Shown: piece by piece, positions 28,601 through 40,682 of the stretch
How positions within the stretch are numbered: position 1 is the first letter of the stretch
Layout: each line of letters opens with the position of its first letter
Source: Latrodectus hesperus
Taxonomy: Eukaryota > Arthropoda > Arachnida > Araneae > Theridiidae
Assembly (NCBI GenBank): GCA_037975125.1
Contig: CM075853.1
Coordinates: forward strand, 94,158,543 to 94,222,542
Direction of reading: 5' to 3'
DNA length: 64,000 bases
Translations under genes and position numbers: made by a program
Notes under the pieces: model-generated
Seen by the model: the letters and a program-made list of their open reading frames with translations, nothing else
Told to the model about the DNA's origin: nothing
The model's database searches: none

Positions 28601-31600
28601 AATACGCTTCCAGTTACCCATTCCTTATGAAGCTATTTAACAAAGCAAAATGCTTCTTTAAGAATAAAGATCGAGTGATAAGGTAAATTAATCAGCCACA
28701 TTTCTTTCCATGACATACCAGCGGAGAAGTTAGGCCCAACAGAGCTTTTCACATATTTAATTTACTGTCATTTTTCGACAAAAAAAGAATCTTTTACCAT
28801 ATTTTATTCTTATAAAAGTGTAGAAGGGTCAAATGCTACTATTAACATTATTTGGTTGGTTAGCTTATCGATTTACCCTCTTTTTCTGCTAACAAATATG
28901 ATCTGGACATTTGGCTTAAAGTAGAATCTGAATCACTGAATGCCCACCAGCAGCGGGAATCGAGCCCAAGAATTATACAACTCAAAGCCAGATTGTCAAA
29001 ATGTAGTTAACAGGCCATGCTACTATTAATATCACTTCACCAGGGAGTTTTGTTCACTTATGGATCATGATATTGATTGATTGATTGATTGATTGTCTTT
29101 TTCTGGCGCAAAATCCAAAAAGGACATACTGCGCCGAGCGAAAGGTTAAAAAACTTTTGAAATTAGAATAAAATATACATTATAAAATTGGCAAACAAGT
29201 TTATTGCAGTAAAAGATTATAAATTTGAATCTTATTAAAATTTTTTTTTTTTTTGGAGTAAAGAGAATGCGTTATAAGCAGTGCAAAATTCTGATAGTCC
29301 TTAAGAAAGCAAAGAGATTTGGATGAGGTATTTCCCCAATCAAGTCCAGTAAATTTAAAACAGTGTTGTGGAAAAAGGTAAGACGAAGATGGTTAAAATT
29401 TGGACATTCAATTAAGATATGATATATAGTTAAAACTATTTTGCAACTCGAACACAGAGGTGCAGGTTCCTTAAATAAAATGTAACTATGTGTCAAACGA
29501 GTATGACCGATTTGAAGTCTGGATAAAATAACGTCAGCACGTCTGTATGATATATTACTCCAGTTCCGAATGTGAGGTTTAACACGGAAAAGTTTATTTG
29601 TTACTTGCGTATTCCAAGAGTTCTGCCAAATAGAATGCGTATGTACAGAGATTGAATGCTTGATATCTGTATAAGGGATTGCTTGGTCTATAGGGTCTTT
29701 ACCTTCTTTAGCAGCTAAGTCTGCTAATTCATTGCCAGTAATACCGACATGACTAGGTATCCAGCAAAACAATATTTCGAAACCACTACGAGACATTTCA
29801 TTTAACAAAACTAAGATTTTATTAATCAGGGGATGAAAATGTTGAGAAAAATTAAGCTGTTTCATAATGCTCATACTGTCAGTATAAATGCAGAATTTGC
29901 GGCTGCGAGAGCACTTGATTATGTTAAGAGCTTTCAAAATGGCAACAATTTCAGCAGTGTAAATAGAACAGACTGACGAAAGACAATAGCTATAGATATT
30001 AGTGCCGTAAACTATGCCACAGCCGACGTGTCTTTCTGTTTTTGATCCATCAGTAAAGACTGGGAAGTAATCATGAAATTGATTCCGATGAATACCATAA
30101 ATTTGTTTGAAAATTATGGGATCAGTATGTTCTTTGCTAAACAGAGAAAAATTGTTTAGACAGCATATTTGTGGAAAATCCCATGGGGGAATACTATTGT
30201 AGTCAGCAATCTCGACTGGAGTTAAATGAAGATTAGCTTCCTCTATAAGAGGTTGAATCCTTATATAAAAGGGAGGAGTGCAAGAAGGGCGAGCGTTAAA
30301 AAGTCTCTTTAACGTAGAGTCAACTCTTGCAAACCTTAGTGGATGGTTTAGAGTAGAAAAACTCTTGAAATAATAATTAAGGGAAAGCTTAATGCGTCGT
30401 AGTTTTAAAGGAGGTATGTTGCAGTTAACATAGAGACTGTCGACAGGTGAGGTACGAAACGCTCCACTACAGATACGAAGTGCAGCGTGATGAATTGGGT
30501 CTAACCATTTTAGGGCAGACTTTGAAGCTGAACCATAAGCCACACTGCCATAATCGATACGGGACAATATGATAGACTGGTATATTCTGCACAATGAGGT
30601 TCGATCAGCACCCCAAGAAGTATTGGAAAGAACTTTTAGTATGTTAAGAGATCTTTCGCACTTTTTGCGCAAATGTAATATATGGGGCAAGAAGGTAAGT
30701 TTGTTATCAAAAATTACCCCAAGGTATCGTATCTCATTAACAACAGGAATGGATACCTCCTGAAGTTGGATATTGGGATCAGGGTGAAGGCCACGTTTCC
30801 TACAAAAATGAATACAACTGCTCTTACTTGGTGAAATGGTATAGCCATTTTTGTCACACCAGTCAGTAATTTGATTTACAGCCATCTGTAGTTGTCGTTC
30901 AATTGAATGTATATCTGAACCTTGACAGGAAATCTGTAAGTCATCTACATAAAGTGTACTTTTAATACAAGAAGGTAATATAGATAAAATCTTGGAAATA
31001 AAAACAATAAATAATGTTACACTAAGTACACTACCCTGAGGGACGCCCTCAGTTTGGACAAAGGATCTAGATAAAACAGACCCAATGCGCACTTTAAAAT
31101 TTCTTTTTGTAGGAAGTTTTGAATAAAAAGTGGTAGGTTACCACGGAGATTAAAACCATGTAAGGTCCGAATAATACCATAGCGCCAGGTTCTATCATAG
31201 GCCTTCTCAATATCTAAGAATACTGATACAAGATGGTTCCTACGAACGAAAGCAGTTCTAACGTCATTTTCCAAATTAATAATATTGTCTAACGTAGATC
31301 TACCCTGACGGAAGCCACTTTGCTGCTGAGGTATACACCGATTGTTTTCTAAGTAAAAAACAAGACGGTTATTTACCATGCGTTCCATCGTTTTACAAAG
31401 GCAGCTTGTTAAGGCTATAGGACGATAACTTAATGGGTCTTTGGGGTCTTTTCCTGGTTTTAGGATGGGGATGACTATTGCTTCTTGCCACATAGAAGGG
31501 AAAGTATTTTCCTTCCAGATTCTGTTGAAGAGGAACAGAATATTGGTGAGAGAGACTGGTCTTAGATGGCGGAGCATTTGATAAGTAATTCCATCGGGAC

Positions 31601-34600
31601 CTGGGCTGGTATTATGGGTCTTGGATAGAGCCTTTTGTAGTTCATACATGTGAAATTCATAGTTGTAAGGTAACTGCTCAGAATTATTAAAATTTATGTT
31701 GATCTGCTCAGTACGACTCTTATACTCTTGGAAAAAAGGTGTGTAAGAGTCAGATTTGGACACACTAGAAAATGCTTCGCCAATTTTATTAACTACATCC
31801 TCGGGAGAAGAATAAACTGCAGTGTTAGTAGTCAATATCGGGAAAGAGAATTCTTGGTACAAGCCATTAGCTGCTTTCACCTTTTTCCAAACAAGTTTGC
31901 TAGGAGTGCTAGAGGTAATATTTGATGTATATCGTATCCAAGAGTCCCTTTGACTTTGCCGGCGAATCTTGCGGGCTACAGCCTTCGCTTTTTTAAAAAG
32001 TATTAGATTATTGGTAGTAGGATGTCTTCGAAAAATATTCCAAAACTTTTTTTGTTCACGGTAGGTTTTTGCACAGGCTTCATTCCACCAGGGTTTCCGC
32101 AGTTTTCGAGGACGAGAGGAATATTTTGGAATGGATATTTCAGCAGCTTTCATAATAGTATTTGTAGCTTTAATAACAGCATCATTTATATCAGTGTTTG
32201 TAATCATTTCTTCTGTAATAACTGCCAGTTCTGCAAAAGAATTCCAGTCTGCCTTGTGATACTTGAAGGTTGTAGGTTGTAAGCCATTAGAAGGTGGATC
32301 GGCAAAAGTAAGGATTACAGGAAAATGGTCACTGTTATACAAATCATTTTCAGTGGTCAAGTCCAGATGAGGAAATAAAACAGGAGAACAAATAGCCAAA
32401 TCTATGGAATGAAATGTTTTCGTAGGAGCATGAAAGTGAGTTTTTTCATCATTATTTAGCAGACAGAGGCAGTGATCAGTTATCAGTTGCTCTATTTGTC
32501 GTCCTCGAGAATTTGTATTAGTGCTTCCCCACAGAGCACTATGACCATTAAAATCACCTATTAATATATAAGGGACGGGAAGTTGCTGCAATAGTTTATT
32601 TAAGTTGCTTTGTGGAATGGCATTACGTGGTGGTAAGTAAATGTTACAGACAGTGATTCGAAAATTAATGTGTATCTCAACTGCCACAGCTTGCAGCGAA
32701 GTACATAATGGAAATCCTGTGTGGGGGTAGTTATTCGAAGCAAGAATGCACACCCCTCCTGATACAGAATCATCAGGTATGTCCATTCGATAAGGCGTGT
32801 AACCTTTTATTTTCCAAGTAGAATGCGATTTCAAGTTGGTTTCTTGGAGTGTTAGACAAGCAGGAGAGTATGAATTTATTATGTCTTTAATGTCAGATAT
32901 ATGCGTGCGGAGTCCACGGCAATTCCAAGAAAGAAGAACCACCATTATGAAGGGTTCTTTTTACGGTGGCGTGATCTGTTCTTCGCAATCAACTCAAAAT
33001 TATCAATATCAGTATCCATATCACTATGGCTGTCTGTAGGAAGGCTGGTTTTAAGAGCAGTTACATTTGGTTGATCTTTAATCTTGAGCTTTTTTCTGTT
33101 ATCAGAGTCACTTGTTTTTTGTGGCTTTATAAATATAGACTTCTCTGTAGTAAGTTTGCTTTGTGTTCCAGGTTTAAAAAAGGCGATTGATGAAGCGTCT
33201 GTTTGTACAGCAGTTGATACTGTTTTTTTCAGTACATGGGCATATGTTTTCCTGAAATTAATTGTTGTATTTTGAAGTTGTTTCTTAGCTTCTTGATATG
33301 AGATTTTTTGCGTCGTTTTTATCCGTTGAATTTCTTTTTCATGTTGCCAGTGTGAGCAGGTTTTAGAAGATGCACTATGATTTTCTTTACAGTTTATACA
33401 AAATGGTTCAGATTTACAGTCAGATTCCTGGTGTTCCAGACTTGAGCATCGAGTACATGTAGTTTTTGATCTGCAAAACATTTTAGAGTGTCCAAATCTA
33501 TTACAATTAAAGCATCGTATGGGATTTGGAATATAAGGTCTAACAGGACAATTCAGGTAACCTGCTTTTATTGAATTGGGAAGATTAGGACAGTCAAAAG
33601 TTAATATTAAGTTTTTTGTGGGGAAAATTTCTTCACCTCGATGGATGGTGATTCGACGGACATTGCAAACTCTTTGGTCTTTTAATTCTTCCAGGATCTC
33701 AGTTTCAGATACTGATAAAAGGTCTATCTCTGAAATTACACCACGACATTGATTAAGTGATTTATGACTTGAGGCTATGATGGGAATTTCTCCAAAAACT
33801 TTTAAAGATAAAAGAGACTTTGATTGTTGAGCAGATGAGCTCTCGATTAGTAAATCTCCAGATCTTAGCTTTTTTACATTACTAGGTTCTCCTGCAACTG
33901 CCTTAATCTGTTTGAGAATTTTGAAAGGTGATATTTGTTTAAGCATGCCCTCGTTGTTCTGTATTAATATGAACTTTGGATAAATATTTCCAGTTTTGTC
34001 AAATTTACTATCAATTTGTGACGAGTTAAGGCCCTCGCCGTGGCCAGAATTTTTTGGACCCATGAGAAAGAGAAAAGTTCATCCCAGTGGGCCCCCGCCC
34101 ATCACAGAGCCCAACAAGGGAAGGCAGTTACCGGCTCTGGCAATAGCCAGCCTCGGCACTTACCTTAGGGGTATCACCAGGATATAGTACTACATGTTGG
34201 GTTGAGGATCTAGCGAGCATGTCCGCACAACCCAGAATGCAGGACTAGCCCTACAGCACCATGCAAGGGGTATAACATTCCTAACATAGCACCAGCCGGT
34301 TGACTGAGAGCGGGCTCACTCCAGCCACCCGTCTACAGAGAAGCCTGGGCCAAAGGGAACGCTAAGGGACCCCAGGACACCAATTTCCTCCTTACGGGAC
34401 GCCATACACGGCCAACATATGGGGTGGAAGACCAAAGGAAAAAATGGACGTAAGACCCATTGAAAAGCAAGATACAACATAAGCAAGAAGTCTTGATCTC
34501 GACGACGACAAAGAATAGGAAAAGAAAGAAAGAAAAGTAGAGGAGAAGAGGATAAAGATCGCTAGGGTACCTTAGGATAGCGACACCCATATTTACCTAA

Positions 34601-37600
34601 AGAAGGTAAACCCCTGAGGGATGGAAAGGAGAAGAGAAAGAGGACAGATCGCTAGGGTACCTTGGGATTGCGACACCCATATTTACCTAAAGAAGGTAAA
34701 CCCCTGAGGGGATGGATCATGATATCTAGCGATGTCAAATGCAATCATTGAGTAAGTCACATTACGGTTCGTTTGATAACCTATTCGCTGCACTGAAACA
34801 GTTGAGAGGAAAATTCAAAATGTAATCATAATTATAAATTTCATCTTTAAAGTTATCGATGTCAAATTTTCGCTTTTATAATATAAACAATTAAAAGCTA
34901 GAAAGATAACTTTTAAATTATCATATGTTAACTCATGGAAGCTATTCTAAAATAATAACTAGCATAGAAATTAAACAATTTTCAGAGAAAATTCAACTTG
35001 AATGTTCTGAGCGCAGTATATTAAATTTGATCATAATCGAAACAATTATTAAATATTGTTTGTGAGCTTTATCAAAAATAGTTTAAGAAAGTTTCTTGTT
35101 GTAAAGTTTATGACTTGTAAGCTAAAAACAGGAATTCAGGTCACAATTTCAGGTTTAAACCATAAAATTTATGCTTAAATCATAAAAATCTTTTTGGAAG
35201 AGCATAGATACAGTCATTTTTATTTAAAATCACATTTTCTTCAAAAGGGGGAAATAACTTTACACTATAGCATTTGTATTTAAAAATTAAATAGCCATTT
35301 GATAATTGTTAATGTTTTTCTTTGCTTAACAGAAAACAGACTTTTCACATCTAATAAATAAACGGAATTAAGTTGTTGAAATTATCAAGTTAATTCACGA
35401 GAGCAACGAGCGGATATTAAATTATGAATTCACATAATTATCAAGTTTCCATTTCTCAATATTGAAAAAGTTTACAACGTTGAAGTTATAAAGATCAACA
35501 TTTCTTAAGCTATTTTTGTTCATGGATTAAAAACTCTAAAATTTTGAGCAGAAGGAAATATGCATTTTACTTCTGAGCACTAGATAAAAATATAGTGTTA
35601 AAGCTTGAATAGGATCTAATGGATTAATAAGATCTAATTAATTCCAAAGTTTTGCAGTCAAGTTCGAAACATACTATTTCTGACGAAAAGTGGAGGAATT
35701 TGCAATTTACGATAATAATTTATATTTATTATAACAATTATTCGCTTCTTTAGTATTTTTACAAATGTATTATGAAATTCATAAAACCTTTTAGTGACAA
35801 GGATGTACTGTATGTAATTAACTTCTATTTCAGTTTTAACCTTTTCAATCAACAGTGATTGAAAACTTTCTAATTTTACCAGAGACACATCAGTGTTGTC
35901 ATGGAATACAGATTTTTCTGCTACTGCTTTCGAGAATGAATATTTGAAGGAAGGTGGTTCCCATGGAAACCAGGTGTAAAATAAAAATCAGTTCATCAAA
36001 CAATTTATTCAATCGAATGCAGTAATTACGTACATACACCAGAAAGCCGCAGAAAAGAAAAAAAGTTATTTGCATTCCATTTTCCTCTTCCTGCATTTTC
36101 ACCGCGGGACATTTTTTCCCATCGAAATTCTTGATACATCAACAAGATGCTATATATGTAATTCAATACAGATATTTTCATCTAGTAGATCTGTTACTCT
36201 CAACAAGAAAGAAAAAAAAAGAAAGAATAGTTCTCTTCCTTTAAAAAACAAATCTCAAAAGTATATATAATTTTAATATTTTTACTTTTATTAAATCCAA
36301 GTTTAATGAATTTAATATCAAAATACTTAATTTTTTAAAATATTTACTTATTAAATACTGGTGGTATAATAAAATTCATTCATTGAGTAGAATCTGATTA
36401 GTCTCGATAGCAAAAAAATGTTTATAGAACATCCTATAAAAATCTTTTTAAATGATGCGGTTGTTGAAGAATGTGAGCCAAAATTTGAAGGGAGAATATT
36501 GAATATCATCTTATTATTATTTTCATAGAGTTGCTTATATTAATTTAATAAAATTACAATTTAATAATATGAAATTATTTTTCCACTTTCAATTCGATAA
36601 AATAGTTAACCGATCTGTTTCAATTGCTTCTTCCTTTTGAATGCTTATAGAAATACCAAAAATAACTTTTAATTTTTTAGATTGTTTTAATCATTTTTTC
36701 CTTATGAATATTTTTTTGAAATTTTAGAAAACTCGTATAAATTCTTCAGCAAAATTTTGACTTCACAGAACTTTTTTTTTCTTTTTAACACTTTGTATGA
36801 ATTTATAAATAAGTTTAGTTTCTAATCAGTCGTTTTCAATAAGTAGATTGTAGAACAGTCAAGGATATAGTTATTTTCATCAGCACTAATGATAGTAATT
36901 AAAGAACTTGTTAAAAAGAATTAGAGGAGTAACTTTAAAGATGTACATTATGGCAATTTATAAACACACATTTTTTTTTATTTTTTCGGAAGTCCTTGCA
37001 AACTTGTGAGGTCGAAATAACATTGCACTTGGAGAAGTCATTTATCACATGGCAGACGACTTTATAATGATGGGGTTTTTGCATCACTAAGTCGAAATCC
37101 GTTGTTTCAAAAACTCGTTATGTTGCAAATATTCTTTTTCTGAAAATTCTGTTAAAGGCGCCTGAAACAATCGAATTGCTACTTAAATTTATGAGGCTGG
37201 TTTCTATTTTCTGGCGTAAATATTTAAGTAGCAACATAAATATTAGAAGCTGAAGGAACCACAGTTCAGTGGATATTTTTTCAATCTGCTTGAAAAATGC
37301 TTGGCATTGACAAGAAAAAAAGACTACTTTATTTTAATAAAAACGCCACATAAATAAGTTATTATTTGATTTATTTGGTAAATCTCTGCTTCACTGTGGT
37401 CTTTTCAAGCGATTATTGACTCTAATTGGAGCTATAGTTTAGAGTGGATTCCAGACCTTAATAAAAATGATGTAAGTTAGATAAATTTGCATAGCTAAAC
37501 CGAAAAAAAGTATTTATTATTCAGTACCAGCCAATGGAAAGAATGTTAAATGATTTTTTTTAATCTTAAATTCTGTAAATCAATTTATGATTTGTTGGAT

Positions 37601-40600
37601 AAAACTAAGAATCATTGAACCGTGAATATCAAAATTTCATTATATAAAATCAATGTGTGTGATACCGGAAGCTGACGCATTTTATTTTATTATTTATTTT
37701 GACCAATTATTTTTTAACATCGAATTTTATTTCAAGATCTTACTGGTAAACATTTTACGTTGTTACTTCTTTGGAAATCTTAATAAATTTCATGTCCCTT
37801 AACTTGATACTTGCTGAGAAACGTTAATTTTTAGTTAAAAGCTGAACAATAGTTACAAACGCAATTTTGCAAATATTGTGTAATAGAGAGAACACTATAT
37901 TACTCTCACTTTTAAATTCAGTATTACAGTTGAGCTATCTTTTATTTAAATAAAGCTAATGACTATAAATTATTTTTTTACTGTATACTCTTTCGAATTT
38001 ATTACGAAATATGTAAGTAAATGCAGACTGGAAAAAAATCAGTCTATTTGATACATAAAAAAATATTATTTGCAGAAAATGAATATTTATAACAAATCGA
38101 GTTTTAAAATAATTTTATTTGAACTCATAATAAATTCTGCAATTAAAAATTAACGAGGAAATATAAGTTAAGACATACTTGAATTAATCAAAATATCGTT
38201 TGAAAATGATTCTTGAAGAATTTTTTTCCCACTCCCAAGTAAATTCTAGATTTAAAATTAGCGTGCAAAGAAAAATATAAAGAATTATTTTCATTAACAC
38301 AATTTGATATATTGCTATCTTCCTACCTTTTAAACACTGATACCAATTTAGGTTGGAATAACTTAAGACAGGTTCCAAATCACATCGAACATTCATGATT
38401 AGAATGAGTATTGAACTCAGGAATAATTAAATTTAAGATCACAGGAAATGTGTGTTCAATCAACTCCATTAAACTGATATAGTGACAAGATATAAATATT
38501 TTTACAAATTTTAAAATGATTCACTTTGAATGCTGTTAAACGGTCTTCTTTTTGGACGTGAGAATTAACTCGTCAAGGATATACATTTAAAAGTGGATGA
38601 ACCACAAAAATCCTCATCGTTTGTTTGTCACTCCACGATTACTATGGAAACATTTCAGTGAAACCTTATTTAAAATAACAAAACTCCATGTTCGATGGGG
38701 GAATCGATTCCACAAACTGTTGAACTGAAGGCTAAAAGTAAAATGTACAGCAGAATACCCTGATATAGAATGGATATAATTCATAACACTCAGCTATATA
38801 GACAATCTCACTTCACTTTATTTCATTATAAGTAATAACAGAATCTTGTAGAATTTTCCAGAAATTTTTTCTATTTGGAAATTATAAAGTAAGCAAACTC
38901 CTTTATTATAGTCTATACAATAAAAGAAAATTATTTAGGATGATAAACAGGAGGTAAGTAAAGAATAACGTTTTTAAATAAAAAAAATAATTCAAGGAAA
39001 TAAATATTTCATTAAGTGACATACCTTCAGAAGTTATATTCCCATAGTTTTCTCTCAAACACAACTTCATTGTTTAATAACTCAAATAATCAGAAATAAA
39101 GCTTTATAATTATTTAGAAATATTGAAAATATTGATAAGTAATAGAGCTTTTTCGTTATTTTGGCGAGTTTTAAGATTTTAGAAATTGCATGATTTGTTC
39201 TATAAGTGTGCATTTAAATAATTATTCATATTATTTATTAAATTCTAATAATCTTTCTAATCGAATATATTTATTCAAAATTCTTGAATATTTTTGTGTC
39301 GAACTGTAAACTCATATTAAAACGAATGGAAAACTCAAACTAACTTTTGAAATGCTAATACTTTAAATTTAAAATCGTAAAATTTGGATTTTAATTGTAA
39401 GAATATTTTGTGTTAAATTTCATTAATTTAGGTAACACTAATAACGAACATAATAGAAAAAAAACTAAAATGTTTATTTGCTTATTATAATAGATTTGGT
39501 TTTTTGCTTAACTGTCATTTTTGACGCATAAGGTCTAATTAAATCGTGCTTATTAATTTTAATAGAATAAATTGAGAATATTAAATCTGTTCAAAAATTT
39601 ACTGACTTATAATTCGCAATTGCTAAACTTATAAAAATAGATAACTTCGGAAATAAAAGACTTCCATTTCCTAATTTAGCACTATTTAATACTAATTAAA
39701 ATAATAAATATATAACGATTTTATAAAAACTTTTAAAAATATCTTGATCACAAAGATGAATTTTTACTAAGATATTTACACACTATCTCGATGAAATGAA
39801 AATAAGATCAAATATGTGTACTGACAAAAAATAAATAAATATTACAGAATAAGATTAAATTAATTAATTTTTTGTTCTTTAAGAAATATTAAAAAATAGG
39901 ATATATTCGCATAGTGTTCTTTATAATTCGATTTTCTTACGATTAGGAATTATAAAGAACATTTATGAATAATTAAATATTGAATTATCACTTCAATACC
40001 TAAAAAATTGTCAGAAATCATTATTGGTAACACATAACATTACTTCGAATAGTATAACGATAAGTTTCTAAAAAATCAAAACTCTTTCCTGGGTGATAAT
40101 GTTACAATATTTAAAACAAAATAAGTCTCAAATATCATTAAAAAATACGAGTTTAATAAACATTATATACCTTCGAACTGAATATTTCATATTTTATTAA
40201 TTAATGATAATAAATTAATAATAATAATAATAATAATTAAAATCTCAGTCTTTAGAAATAATTATTTTCTAATAACTTATTCACGCTTTTAGAGCATTAA
40301 TTGAGCATATACAAGTGATAAAATAATATGTTATTTCTTAATCTGGACTGGCAACGGAATGAATGGATTCATAAAACAACCGGGAATGTAGAACGCTGAA
40401 ATTGATTAGAAAATATCCAGTAAAAGATCAAGCACAACTTAATAGTTAACTATCGAATCGTTTCAAGTGGTATCTAAAGATATCAATCCCAATCGAGATT
40501 TAGTATTATTATGGAATATCATTGAAAATGTAATTATAATTCCATTAATATTCTTAAGAATGTTCGAAAAATTACGGATCGGGAAAATTTTGAGTTTGAA

Positions 40601-40614
40601 TATATAATTTCAAA

Positions 40615-40682
<68 letters not shown>

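Larger units (their letters stand above)
24723..28890. other. Intron 1 sequence with GC-richer islands of unknown nature
   Basis: No gene recognised. It includes a SINE-like piece (25275-25395), simple repeats, and two GC-richer islands (26378-26790 and 27880-28260) described separately. Confidence 0.6.
29074..34711 (-). mobile_element. Full-length non-LTR retrotransposon (LINE), I/Jockey-like, with RNase H
   Basis: A 5,638-bp insertion between perfect 14-bp target duplications, on the minus strand. In order it has a 5' UTR with 90-bp tandem repeats, ORF1 (372 residues, three CCHC knuckles), ORF2 (apurinic-type endonuclease, reverse transcriptase, RNase H, CCHC), a roughly 200-base 3' UTR with a terminal stem-loop, and an AATC-type repeat tail. 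Such elements move by target-primed reverse transcription: the endonuclease nicks DNA and the RT primes on the nick. The only disabling change I see is one frameshift in ORF2. RNase H together with three ORF1 knuckles suggests the I group rather than true Jockey. The placement needs a tree. Confidence 0.95.

Noticed and set aside
29272..32945. Treating the 642- and 606-residue frames as two host genes
   Set aside because: They are the two halves of one LINE ORF2 split by a one-base shift. The total length is exactly one base short of a whole number of codons.
31728..33275. Plus-strand open frames across the LINE (31728-31925, 32022-32282, 32836-33039, 33084-33275)
   Set aside because: They are antisense shadows of ORF1 and ORF2.
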